Below, one piece after another: positions 1 through 8,376 of a DNA stretch of 64,000 nucleotides; within the stretch, counting starts at the first letter, position 1; each line of letters opens with the position of its first letter. The DNA lies in contig NZ_CP036299.1 in assembly GCF_007752345.1 (NCBI RefSeq), positions 558,001 through 622,000 of the forward strand, read 5' to 3'. Below the pieces are notes generated by a model, which ran no database searches, was not told where the DNA came from, and saw nothing but the letters and a program-made list of their open reading frames with translations. The position numbers and the translations under genes were made by a program. Source of the stretch: Planctopirus ephydatiae. GTDB taxonomy: Bacteria > Planctomycetota > Planctomycetia > Planctomycetales > Planctomycetaceae.

Positions 1-128
1 CTCATCGAGGCGTGCTGGGCCCCGCTTCAGACTTCACCTCCTTACCTCCAGTGGGCCCTGCCACCCAGATCCCCCAAGGTGACAAAGCCTCCAAACCCGT
101 ATCGACCGATGTGATCAAGCAGGGCTGA
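1..128 (+). CDS. C-terminal tail of a gene upstream of nuoJ (probably nuoI), cut by window edge
   Basis: The window opens inside a reading frame (codons starting at position 3) that stays open to a TGA at 126-128. The 41 visible residues are rich in Pro, Ser, Thr and Gly and end in DVIKQG, so they look like a disordered tail and carry no diagnostic motif. In standard nuo operons the gene before nuoJ is nuoI, the 2[4Fe-4S] subunit, so this is probably an extended NuoI C-terminus. That rests on position only; another protein cannot be excluded. The 210 bp between this stop and nuoJ show no clear gene. Confidence 0.45.
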   Translation, partial: HRGVLGPASDFTSLPPVGPATQIPQGDKASKPVSTDVIKQG

Positions 129-338
129 ATGTGGCCAGGTCGCCTTTGATTTCTCGAATCAACTTCTCATTTGGCGAATGAATTCTCTTGGATGACTTGA
201 GGGAGCAGCGGGAGGAACATACTCTGGGGCACAGAATTCGGTCTAAGTCTGTTGCCTGACGGTCTCCCGGAAGTCTTTGCAGAACTTTGCTCATGCTTGC
301 ATCACAGTTTTAATGACGGAACTTCTCTTTCTCTTTGA

Positions 339-1067
339 ATGCAGTCTATGAACTGGGTTTCCGAGAACATCGCTTTGATCGGAACGCTCGTCCTGCTGGG
401 GGCGAACATTCTCCTGCTGTTTCCATCGACTGGCCGCAAGTCAGGGATTCCGGGCTTTCTCCTGCTGCCGGTCACCTTGGCCGCTTTAGGCTGGGTGTTT
501 TTGCAGCCCACAGGCGATCTTGTTCGCGATATCCTGTTTTACATGGCTGCCGGGACGGCTGTCCTGGGTGGCCTGCTGATGACGACACAGCGGAATCCGG
601 TCTATGCCGCCCTGTGGTTTGCCGTGGCCACGCTGGGAGTCTGTGGTCTATTTGTGATCAACTCGGCACCATTCCTGGCGGCTGTCACCATCATCGTCTA
701 TGCCGGTGCCATCGTCGTCACGTTCGTCTTCGTGATCATGCTGGCTCAGCAGGAGCAGGGATCAGGTTACGATCGCATTCCGCAACAACCTTTCCTCGCC
801 ACGGTTCTCGGCTGCCTGCTCGTGGGGACGATGCTCCTGGGGATCGAAAAAACCTTCGGGCCAGATTCTTCCAGACTTTCAGTCGATCGAACGGCACTTC
901 ACGTTTCTTCGCTGTCCGTTGAGAACGATCTCGGCTCGCCAGGTGGCGTGGGCCGGTCGCTCTTCACCGATTATCTGTTCGCAGTCGAACTCGCTGGAAC
1001 AGTTCTACTCGTGGCTACCATTGGTGCCATTGCGATTGCACCTCGCCGTCCACAGGGGAGTTTATGA
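339..1067 (+). CDS. nuoJ: NADH-quinone oxidoreductase subunit J
   Basis: This is a membrane-arm subunit of respiratory complex I. The 242 residues form about five hydrophobic segments, and the middle holds the family signature: RNPVYAALWFAVATLG, then a segment with AAVTIIVYAGAIVVTFVFVIML. The C-terminus is longer than in E. coli NuoJ (about 184 residues), with a loop of some 60 residues before the last helix (FAVELAGTVLLVATIGAIA). The ATG at 339 is used; an in-frame ATG at 348 is also possible and neither has a strong Shine-Dalgarno. The stop overlaps the nuoK start by 4 bp (ATGA), indicating translational coupling. Confidence 0.95.
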   Translation: MQSMNWVSENIALIGTLVLLGANILLLFPSTGRKSGIPGFLLLPVTLAALGWVFLQPTGDLVRDILFYMAAGTAVLGGLLMTTQRNPVYAALWFAVATLGVCGLFVINSAPFLAAVTIIVYAGAIVVTFVFVIMLAQQEQGSGYDRIPQQPFLATVLGCLLVGTMLLGIEKTFGPDSSRLSVDRTALHVSSLSVENDLGSPGGVGRSLFTDYLFAVELAGTVLLVATIGAIAIAPRRPQGSL

Positions 1068-1540
1068 GTCCTGATCCTTCCCATTACCTTGTCGTGGGTG
1101 CCTTGCTCTTCGGCCTGGGTGCAATTGGCTTTCTCACACGCCGCAACCTGATCCTGATGATGCTCTCATCGGAAATGATGCTTCACGGCGTCTCCGTCAA
1201 CCTGACAGCATTCAGCCAGTACCATGGCCAGCATGATGGTCAGGCACTGACAATTTTTGTCCTGACCATTGCGGCATGTGAGGCCGGCTTATCGCTGGCC
1301 ATTATTCTGGCTCTCTACCAGCGAACCCGCTCGCTCGATATCCGGCTGTGGACGACTTTGGGCGAAGAGGAACTCATGCCACCGATGGCCGATTCGGCAT
1401 CGCGTGAAATTGAACCTCAAGCAGAACCACTTCCCAAACTTGTTCCCGCCGGCCGCCGTCCAGTGATTGGTGCAGATGGCCATGTCGTGACACCCGTATT
1501 GTCAAATTCACAGGTGAGTGGCAAGGGGGCCAAAGCCTGA
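1064..1540 (+). CDS. nuoK: NADH-quinone oxidoreductase subunit K, with long C-terminal extension
   Basis: Small proton-channel subunit of complex I. Residues 1-100 cover the usual three-helix NuoK: RRNLILMMLSSEMMLHGVSV in helix 2 carries the membrane glutamate, and helix 3 contains LTIAACEAGLSLAIILALYQR with the second conserved glutamate. The protein is 158 residues instead of about 100. The extra ~55 residues (from about 105) are polar and Pro/Glu-rich, probably a soluble tail. It overlaps nuoJ by 4 bp. After its stop there are 230 bp before nuoL, an unusual gap inside this otherwise tight operon. Confidence 0.95.
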   Translation: MSPDPSHYLVVGALLFGLGAIGFLTRRNLILMMLSSEMMLHGVSVNLTAFSQYHGQHDGQALTIFVLTIAACEAGLSLAIILALYQRTRSLDIRLWTTLGEEELMPPMADSASREIEPQAEPLPKLVPAGRRPVIGADGHVVTPVLSNSQVSGKGAKA

Positions 1541-1617
1541 ACAGATCCAAATCCCAATCATCTGTCAGGTTAAATGTCTTCATGTCGTCCATCGCAGTTG
1601 ACCCGACTGAGATGAGT

Positions 1618-1671
1618 CCGATGGGTTTAACCTCCAGATAGAGCCTGATGAGTTTAACCCGCAGAGTGGGC
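1618..1671 (+). repeat. Imperfect direct repeat in the nuoK-nuoL gap
   Basis: Two copies of a ~26-bp unit (1618-1643 and 1646-1671) share the core GATGRGTTTAACCYSCAGA. They lie in the 230-bp gap 1541-1770, which has no open gene. With only two units it is not a CRISPR; function unknown. Confidence 0.5.
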
Positions 1672-1770
1672 CTCGATTCACAGGCAGTGTTCATAAAACC
1701 CGATTGAAAAGCAGATTGCAGAGTCCTCTCGAAGCCTGGTTTCGAGGCGAAAAATAAAGGAAGTAAGGCT

Positions 1771-3861
1771 GTGGCAAACTGGTCTGACATCGCCCTGGCG
1801 ACGATTCCCGCTGCACCTCTGGCTGCCGCCATCTGGTGCGGCACAGTCGCTCAGGTTGTCCGCCGCACAACAGCCCACCGGCCCGTTGTGCTCGCCCTGG
1901 CACTTTCATTGGTGGCGGCTGCCTATGTCCTGTTCGTCGTCGTTCCGGGTTCAGTCGTCGATTCACCCGCCGCTCACAGCCAGATAACACCCATCGAGAG
2001 CTCTGGCGAAAGCCTGGTAAAGCCCGTCTCGTTGATAGCTTCCGAAACCCCTGCTTCAGCAACCGGCGAACATCATGGGCCAGCCCATAAGGCTTACATT
2101 TTTGAAGTCTATCGCTGGATGTCTGTGGGCGGGTTGACTGTCGATATCGTGCTCCGAGCCGACGCGATGACAGCCCTCATGCTTGTGATGGTCAACTTTG
2201 TCAGTCTGCTGGTGGCGATTTTTGCATCAAGTTACATGCATGGCGATAAGGGGTATCCGCGCTTCTTTGGAGCCATGGCTCTGTTCGTCTTCTCCATGAA
2301 CATGCTTGTACTGGCGGGGAACTTCATTGAAGTCTTTATCTTCTGGGAAGCCGTCGGGCTCTGCTCTTATCTGCTCATTGGCCACTGGTATCATAAACCT
2401 TCCGCCGCCGCCGCCGCCCGCAAGGCCTTTGTGGTGAATCGAATTGGCGACTTCGGTCTGATGACGGCCATTTTCCTGATTTATCGCACTTTTGGCTCAG
2501 TGGATTTTGAAACCGTTCTCGATCCTGCCAGGCTGGCCGAACTCGCTGCTGCTCAGCCCGGCTTAGTCACCACGATTGCCTTGCTGCTACTCCTGGGGGC
2601 GATTGGTAAATCGGCACAGTTCCCTTTACATGTCTGGCTTCCCGATGCGATGGAAGGCCCCACTCCCGTCAGTGCGCTGATCCATGCCGCCACGATGGTG
2701 ACTGCCGGTGTCTATCTCATTGCCCGCACCACGCCGATTTTCGTCCATTCGCCAACCGCACAGTTAGTCGTGGCCGGTGTGGGAGCAATCACTGCTCTGG
2801 TGGCGGCAATCACGGCACTTTGCCAATACGACCTTAAACGCGTGCTGGCGTACTCCACAGTCAGTCAGCTCGGTTACATGTTCATGGCTTTAGGAGCCGC
2901 AGCAGCGAGTCCTGCCCTTGCGGCTCATGCCGAAACGTTCGCGATGTTTCACCTGCTGACTCATGCGTTTTTCAAAGCTGTCCTCTTCCTGGCAGCAGGG
3001 AGCGTGATGCACGCCATGGGGGATGTCATCGACATGCGGCGCTTCAGTGGATTAAGGAAAGCACTCCCCATCACGCATATCACCTTCCTCTGCGGGGCAT
3101 TGGCACTGGCGGGCTTCCCGCTCCTCTCGGGCTTCTGGAGCAAAGACGAGATTCTGGCTGTGGTCTGGGAAGCGACTCAGACCGGCGATTACAAAACCTA
3201 CTTCTACCTGATCCTGGGTGTCGGTCTGCTGACAAGTCTTCTCACCGCGTTCTATACATTCCGTGCTTACTATCTCACTTTCCATGGCCCGGAACGATTT
3301 CCAGAAGAGGCCGGCCATCATCCTCACGATGCCTCACCAGCCATGGCCATTCCGCTCTACATACTGGCGGCACTGGCTGTCGTTGCAGGCCTGATTCTCG
3401 GCCCCACACACATCTATGCTCACTACATTGAAATGACCCCCAATTTCCCCACGGCTGCTCCCGCAGGGATGAATGTGGGCATGATGGTTTTGAGCACAAT
3501 CCTGGCGCTGGGTGGCATCGGATTGGCCTATACCATCTATGGCAAAGCCACTCGTCCCGAATACTCAGATGCTCGACCACTCAGCCTGTGGGAAAATGTT
3601 TCTCTCAATGGGCTTTACCTGGATCAACTCTATGGAGCCTTGATTGTCCGCCCTATGGCGACTTTGTCGGCTGTCTGTGAATTTGTTGATCGCATGATCC
3701 TCGACAAGATTGTGGATGCCGTCGGGCTCATCCCGATCATTGCGGGGGGGATGATTCGGCCATTACAAAATGGACTCGTCAGTTCGTATGCAGCCGTCAT
3801 GCTGCTGGGTGTGATTGTGGCATTGGCCAGTGTTTTAAGAGCCATCGCCAGTGTGACCTGA
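1771..3861 (+). CDS. nuoL: NADH-quinone oxidoreductase subunit L
   Basis: Largest antiporter-like subunit of complex I, at the distal end of the membrane arm. The 696 residues contain the family landmarks: FIFWEAVGLCSYLLIGHWY with the TM5 glutamate, the channel stretch GKSAQFPLHVWLPDAMEGPT, SALIHAATMVTAGVYL, and THAFFKAVLFLAAGSVMHA. The C-terminal region fits the long lateral helix plus last TM helix. Start is GTG at 1771, preceded by AAAGGAAGTAAGG, a good Shine-Dalgarno. An insert at about residues 55-110, between TM1 and TM2, is Ser/Pro/Glu-rich and longer than in E. coli. nuoM follows after 93 bp. Confidence 0.97.
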   Translation: MANWSDIALATIPAAPLAAAIWCGTVAQVVRRTTAHRPVVLALALSLVAAAYVLFVVVPGSVVDSPAAHSQITPIESSGESLVKPVSLIASETPASATGEHHGPAHKAYIFEVYRWMSVGGLTVDIVLRADAMTALMLVMVNFVSLLVAIFASSYMHGDKGYPRFFGAMALFVFSMNMLVLAGNFIEVFIFWEAVGLCSYLLIGHWYHKPSAAAAARKAFVVNRIGDFGLMTAIFLIYRTFGSVDFETVLDPARLAELAAAQPGLVTTIALLLLLGAIGKSAQFPLHVWLPDAMEGPTPVSALIHAATMVTAGVYLIARTTPIFVHSPTAQLVVAGVGAITALVAAITALCQYDLKRVLAYSTVSQLGYMFMALGAAAASPALAAHAETFAMFHLLTHAFFKAVLFLAAGSVMHAMGDVIDMRRFSGLRKALPITHITFLCGALALAGFPLLSGFWSKDEILAVVWEATQTGDYKTYFYLILGVGLLTSLLTAFYTFRAYYLTFHGPERFPEEAGHHPHDASPAMAIPLYILAALAVVAGLILGPTHIYAHYIEMTPNFPTAAPAGMNVGMMVLSTILALGGIGLAYTIYGKATRPEYSDARPLSLWENVSLNGLYLDQLYGALIVRPMATLSAVCEFVDRMILDKIVDAVGLIPIIAGGMIRPLQNGLVSSYAAVMLLGVIVALASVLRAIASVT

Positions 3862-3954
3862 CATTTGAAATTCTTAGTCGCATCAAGCAGATCGAATCGG
3901 GTTCTGATCGATCAGAGTGAATGAGCCAGTAGTTCGAGTGAAGGTTGGAAAACT

Positions 3955-5754
3955 ATGACAACGCTGGTCTTTGCCATGTTGCTGCTACCAGCTATAGCCG
4001 CCGTGTTGATGCTGGTGCTCGATGCCAAAGCCACAGCAGCGCGGGCACGGGGTTTTGCTCTGGTGGCAACTGTCGCCACGCTGATTCTTTCGTGGAGTGT
4101 GGCCTATCAATTGCCAGCCACTCCTCAGCAGGCAGGCCCGGTCACCACACGCTGGGAATGGCGGAAGACCTGGCTGACATTAGCCAGTCCCGCACCGGCC
4201 CCCACAGTCGTCAACAATGAAGCTTTTTCGCCGCACGTGGTGCGCGGGCAATCGCCAGACGAGACGAAGAACCCCGCCAGCACTTCGAAGCCTCAAGATC
4301 CCTCCACATCCCGCTCTTCGAGTGGCGACTTCATCAATCTCGAATTTTATCTCGGGCTCGATGGCCTCGGGATGGCCATGATCCTGCTGACCACAGGCCT
4401 CTGTGTTTCTGCCATCCTCGTCTCCTGGAGTGAAATTCGAGAGCGATCTGCTGAATTCTATGCCGGGATTCTCATTCTCGAAGCCGGTCTGATTGGCGTC
4501 TTTCTCGCCTATGACCTCATTCTGTTCTACGCATTCTTCGAATTCACCCTGCTGCCACTCTTCCTCACCATTGGTGTCTGGGGTGGCCCCAAACGTCGTT
4601 ATGCGGCTGGCAAGTTCTTCATTTACACTCTGGCTGGCAGCCTCGTCATGCTTCTGGGGCTGGTCTCTCTGGTGGTTGAAACTCAGAGCCTGACTGGGAT
4701 CTCCACACCATTCTCCATGCCCGACATGGCGCGTGCTCTGCAGGATCAGCCTTTGCCTGTCGAGACACAAACAATTCTGTTCCTGCTGATTGCCACCGGC
4801 TTCCTGATTAAAGTTCCCATGTTCCCCTTCCACACCTGGTTGCCGCTGGTGCATGTGGAAGCTCCTACGGCTGGCTCTGTCGACCTGGCTGGTGTGCTGC
4901 TGAAGCTGGGTTGCTACGGATTTTTGCGAATTGCGATCCCCATGCTTCCCGACGCCAGTCTCACCGTGGGTCAACCACTGGTGGCGATGCTGGCAGTTAT
5001 CGGCGTGGTCTATGGCTCGCTCTGTGCTTATCACCAGACAGATATCAAGCGGATGGTGGCCTACAGCTCGATTGCTCACCTCGGGGTCTGCATGCTCGGG
5101 TTGTTCGCCCTGAATGCCGAAGGCTTGAGTGGCGGGATCTGCATGATGATCAATCATGGTCTGGCGACGGGTGCTCTCTTCTCCCTCGTGGGCATGATTC
5201 ATGAGCGATATCACACGAGATCGCTGACCGATCTGGGTGGTCTGGCAAGTCGCATTCCTGTGCTGTCCGCACTTCTTGTTTTCATCTCGTTTGCCAGTAT
5301 CGGACTGCCCGGCCTCAATGGCTTTATTGGCGAAATCCTCTCCCTTTTAGGCATGTTCCAGGTCAGTGCGATCTACGCCGTCATTGGCACCACGGGCGTG
5401 GTCTTGAGTGCCTGGTATCTGCTGCGAATGGTTCAAGTCGGGTTGTTCGGTCCACTCCGTGAACCCGCCGGTGATCACTCGCATGTGTCTGATCTGACAG
5501 TTCGTGAAGGTCTCGCGATCTGGCCTCTGGCTCTGGCCTGCCTCGGATTAGGACTCTTCCCCCAGACATTGCTCAACCTTATCGAGCCGGATGTGAATGC
5601 ACTCGCTGTGATTTACCAGGAGCCAGATGAGGTGATCGTCCAGAAAACAGCTGCTATACAGCCCTCATTCGCCATGACGAATTCCACATCGATCGTGACG
5701 TCTGACCATGCTGTCGAGACAATTTCTTCGATTCAGACAGGAGAGCGGCGATGA
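3955..5754 (+). CDS. nuoM: NADH-quinone oxidoreductase subunit M
   Basis: Antiporter-like proton-pumping subunit of complex I, 599 residues. Signatures include LILFYAFFEFTLLPLFLTIG (TM5 glutamate), KVPMFPFHTWLPLVHVEAPT, VDLAGVLLKLGCYGFLRI, and IAHLGVCMLGLFALN. The core matches the family, but residues about 80-125, between TM2 and the conserved YLGLDGLGMAMILL segment, are a polar Ser/Thr/Pro insert not seen in E. coli NuoM, and the C-terminus has a ~40-residue polar tail. Start is ATG at 3955. The stop overlaps the nuoN start by 4 bp (ATGA). Confidence 0.97.
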   Translation: MTTLVFAMLLLPAIAAVLMLVLDAKATAARARGFALVATVATLILSWSVAYQLPATPQQAGPVTTRWEWRKTWLTLASPAPAPTVVNNEAFSPHVVRGQSPDETKNPASTSKPQDPSTSRSSSGDFINLEFYLGLDGLGMAMILLTTGLCVSAILVSWSEIRERSAEFYAGILILEAGLIGVFLAYDLILFYAFFEFTLLPLFLTIGVWGGPKRRYAAGKFFIYTLAGSLVMLLGLVSLVVETQSLTGISTPFSMPDMARALQDQPLPVETQTILFLLIATGFLIKVPMFPFHTWLPLVHVEAPTAGSVDLAGVLLKLGCYGFLRIAIPMLPDASLTVGQPLVAMLAVIGVVYGSLCAYHQTDIKRMVAYSSIAHLGVCMLGLFALNAEGLSGGICMMINHGLATGALFSLVGMIHERYHTRSLTDLGGLASRIPVLSALLVFISFASIGLPGLNGFIGEILSLLGMFQVSAIYAVIGTTGVVLSAWYLLRMVQVGLFGPLREPAGDHSHVSDLTVREGLAIWPLALACLGLGLFPQTLLNLIEPDVNALAVIYQEPDEVIVQKTAAIQPSFAMTNSTSIVTSDHAVETISSIQTGERR

Positions 5755-7259
5755 GCCAGCCAGATGCCGCAATGATTTCTTCAGTCACCAGTGCTGCAGG
5801 AAAGGTCATTCCTGAACTGGTGCTGCTGGGGACGGTCTGCATCAATTTTCTGGTGGGCCCGTTTCTTGTTTCACCGAGTGGTCGCGCTCTTCCAGGGCTC
5901 CGGCATCGCTGGGGTGGCATTGCCATCGCAGCACTCTGTACAGCCCTTTATCTCTGGTGGACAGGCTCGACAGAAGTCGTCACCACCGGCCCCTTTCGCG
6001 TCGATAACATTGTCTGGTATGTGCGGGGCGTCATGCTGATTGCTGCCCTGCTGCTGGTGCTGGTCAACTGGTCTCAGATTGAAGATGGTAAAGCTGCCGA
6101 GAGCCATGCCTGCCTGCTGGCCATCACTGCGGGTGTCAACCTCGTGGCACTGGCCAACGATCTCACCACGTTGTTTCTGGCACTCGAACTGATCAGTATC
6201 CCGACATATCTGTTCCTGTTTTTGCCTCGAAAAGATTCCGCCACACAGGAAGCGGGTGTCAAATACTTCCTGCTCAGCGTCTTCTCATCAGCTATTATGC
6301 TTTATGGCTTCAGCCTGATTTACGGCATGGCCGGAACAACCGATCTCCCGGCCATTCAAACAGCACTGGCCAACAGTAATCAAACACCAGTGCTGGCCAT
6401 TCTGGGAATGGTCTTCGTGGTCGCGGGATTGGCCTTCCGTCTGACAGCCGTCCCTTTCCACTTTTATGCACCCGATGTGTTTCAAGGTTCTGCTGCCAGT
6501 GGTGCTGCCCTGCTCTCGTTTGTCCCGAAGCTCGCCGGTTTTATTGCACTGATCCGTCTGCTGGAACCTGTCGTTGATGCTGCTCCGGGCTTACTGCTGG
6601 CCGATGTCATGCTCCCGATGCTCTGGTGGCTCTCGGTGATCACGATGTTTGTCGGGAACTTCCTGGGGATTCTGCAGAACGATCTCCGGCGTATGTTGGC
6701 CTATTCGGGGGTGGCTCATGTGGGCTACATGCTGGTTGGTCTCAATGTCGGGCATCACACGACATCCGTCCCGGATGGTATTGAAGCCCTGCTCTTTTAT
6801 CTTGCAGTCTATGGCTTGATGACCATCGGTGCTTTTGCCGTGCTGATTGCAGCCGAACGAGATAACAAACCGCTCGAAACGTTGGATCAACTGGCCGGAC
6901 TCCACCGCGTCAGGCCAGGTCTGGCTCTAATGCTGATGGTCTTCATGTTCAGCCTCGCGGGCATGCCACCCACTGCAGGGTTTCTGGCCAAATTGAATCT
7001 CTTCTTTGCGGCCTGGGCACAGGGAGATGTTTCCAATCGCTGGCTGGCTCTCTTCATGGTCATCAATGCCGCCATGGGTTCGTGGTACTATCTGCGGGTC
7101 GTCGGAGCCATGTATCTGCGTGAACCTCTCGACGAGCATCATGGATCTCACGCACCAGCTCCCATCATCGCTTCTGTCGCCTGTACGGCTATGGTGATCA
7201 CACTCTTCTTTGTTCCGACCTGGCTCTGGACCATGGTGCAGACCGTCCGCAGTAGTTAG
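5751..7259 (+). CDS. nuoN: NADH-quinone oxidoreductase subunit N
   Basis: Third antiporter-like subunit of complex I, 502 residues with about 14 hydrophobic segments. Diagnostic stretches are LTTLFLALELISIPTYLFLF (TM5 glutamate), LTAVPFHFYAPDVFQGS (channel lysine region), RRMLAYSGVAHVGYMLVGLN and SLAGMPPTAGFLAKLNLFFA. It overlaps nuoM by 4 bp and is the last nuo gene, so the window holds the J-K-L-M-N half of the operon in canonical order. It ends 79 bp before the Dabb gene; no hairpin terminator is obvious in between, so read-through is possible. Confidence 0.97.
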   Translation: MSQPDAAMISSVTSAAGKVIPELVLLGTVCINFLVGPFLVSPSGRALPGLRHRWGGIAIAALCTALYLWWTGSTEVVTTGPFRVDNIVWYVRGVMLIAALLLVLVNWSQIEDGKAAESHACLLAITAGVNLVALANDLTTLFLALELISIPTYLFLFLPRKDSATQEAGVKYFLLSVFSSAIMLYGFSLIYGMAGTTDLPAIQTALANSNQTPVLAILGMVFVVAGLAFRLTAVPFHFYAPDVFQGSAASGAALLSFVPKLAGFIALIRLLEPVVDAAPGLLLADVMLPMLWWLSVITMFVGNFLGILQNDLRRMLAYSGVAHVGYMLVGLNVGHHTTSVPDGIEALLFYLAVYGLMTIGAFAVLIAAERDNKPLETLDQLAGLHRVRPGLALMLMVFMFSLAGMPPTAGFLAKLNLFFAAWAQGDVSNRWLALFMVINAAMGSWYYLRVVGAMYLREPLDEHHGSHAPAPIIASVACTAMVITLFFVPTWLWTMVQTVRSS

Positions 7260-7338
7260 CTATCACTTTTTACCTGGCAGAAGCTTCATCGCGGCTGCAA
7301 AACCAGAATACCCCGGTCCTTCAGTTTCGAGACGTATC

Positions 7339-7650
7339 ATGGCTCCACTTGTTCATGTCGTGTACTTCGAGTTGCACGAACCCACCCCCGAGAACACACG
7401 CAAGCTGACTGAAGCCTGCCATAAGTATCTCAAAGATCACCCGGGAGTGGTGTACTTTGCCGCTGGCGGGCTGGTGGAAGAACTGGCCAGACCTGTCAAC
7501 CAGCGCGACTTTCAAGTGGCCCTCTGTGTCGCGTTCGCCACAAAAGCCGATCACGACGTTTACCAGACAGCCCCCAGCCACCTGCAGTTCATTGAAGAGC
7601 ACAAACCCACCTGGAAGCGTGTCCGCGTTTTCGATTCCTGGGGTGCGTAA
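7339..7650 (+). CDS. Dabb (stress-responsive alpha/beta-barrel) domain protein
   Basis: A 103-residue protein with the Dabb/ferredoxin-like pattern: a first strand HVVYFELHEPTPENTRKLTEAC, then GVVYFAAGGLV, DFQVALCVAF, and a conserved HDVYQTAPSHLQFIEEHKP segment near the end. Dabb proteins are small dimeric alpha/beta barrels; their substrates vary and none can be inferred here. The open frame extends upstream to 7210 inside nuoN, but homology-like sequence starts at the ATG at 7339, which is the likely start. It lies 79 bp after nuoN and may be cotranscribed. Function unproven. Confidence 0.85.
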   Translation: MAPLVHVVYFELHEPTPENTRKLTEACHKYLKDHPGVVYFAAGGLVEELARPVNQRDFQVALCVAFATKADHDVYQTAPSHLQFIEEHKPTWKRVRVFDSWGA

Positions 7651-7688
7651 TGCGTCCCATTCCTTCGGCGGCTGGCCCGGCTTTGTGT

Positions 7689-7733
7689 GCCATGCTTGCG
7701 GCCTGTCTTGAGTTAATACCGAGCAAGCATGCT
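7689..7733 (+). repeat. Intergenic inverted repeat, family B copy 1
   Basis: The arms CATGCTTGC (7691-7699) and GCAAGCATG (7723-7731) are perfect inverted repeats separated by 23 bp, in the gap between two convergent genes. A closely similar element (GTGCCATGYTTGCRGC on the left, GCAAGCATG on the right) is found at 59308-59340. This suggests a dispersed palindromic repeat; it could also act as a bidirectional terminator. Confidence 0.6.
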
Positions 7734-7773
7734 GGATAGACTCTCAACCAGCCATTGATTTCTGAGGTGGCCC

Positions 7774-8250
7774 TCATTCCTTCGGCTCGATGCTCCCATC
7801 GGGCCGGCGCGTCAGGACAGGTGACGATTCGCGTGGTGGCAGCGAATAGACCTTCAGCCGCAAGGGCTCGTTGTCGCTGGTACCGGTAATCGTCAGGAAC
7901 GATCGGCTCGATTCGGGTTTTGAAGCACTCACGCTCCAGGCAATGGCAGGAGGTTCATCGAAGACCGCCACCAGCCTTGCGACGTCGAGTTCAAAGCTGG
8001 CACCCTGCCAGTCACCATCGTACTTGCCACCGACCACTTCGGTCATGCCCAGGTACATCCGCAGTTCCCAGCCCCAGTCCGTCCACTCGCATTCATAGCC
8101 CACCCGACCCACTTCGCCCAGTGGATCAAAGGCATCGGCAAAGCGATCAGCAGCAGCAATCAGCCATTTTGGCCGCTTGTCTTTGCGAACCTGCGATTGC
8201 CCCTCGATTTGTTTAAGCAGATGCTGAATGACCAGGTGAGAATGCGCCAC
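7774..8250 (-). CDS. Conserved-looking protein of unknown function
   Basis: A 158-residue soluble protein, not recognised. It has a helical start (HLVIQHLLKQIEGQS), a Trp-rich middle (ECEWTDWGWELRMYLGM) and a beta-rich end, finishing in DGSIEPKE. The frame is open back to a TTG at 8334, but the GTG at 8250 is preceded by AAGAGGAGAGG at ideal spacing, so that start is preferred. It ends convergently with the Dabb gene and lies 126 bp downstream of the FtsQ-like gene on the same strand, possibly in one transcript. No signal peptide or TM segment. Confidence 0.75.
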   Translation of the reverse strand: MAHSHLVIQHLLKQIEGQSQVRKDKRPKWLIAAADRFADAFDPLGEVGRVGYECEWTDWGWELRMYLGMTEVVGGKYDGDWQGASFELDVARLVAVFDEPPAIAWSVSASKPESSRSFLTITGTSDNEPLRLKVYSLPPRESSPVLTRRPDGSIEPKE

Positions 8251-8376
8251 AGAACCTCTCCTCTTGCGCCAACTTCGATTTGTGACGCTGTTTTCTGAGG
8301 TTATCGGGATCTCAGGACTCAAATCCAAAGTCAAAACAACGCTTCATCTGCCCAGAACCGATCAAACTCGCAAACT

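Noticed and set aside
1618-1671. Possible CRISPR-like array in the nuoK-nuoL gap
   Set aside because: Only two imperfect units with a 2-bp spacing, no spacers and no cas genes.
4180-5214. 344-codon open frame antisense to nuoM
   Set aside because: His/Gln-rich shadow of the nuoM coding strand; nuoM is unambiguous.
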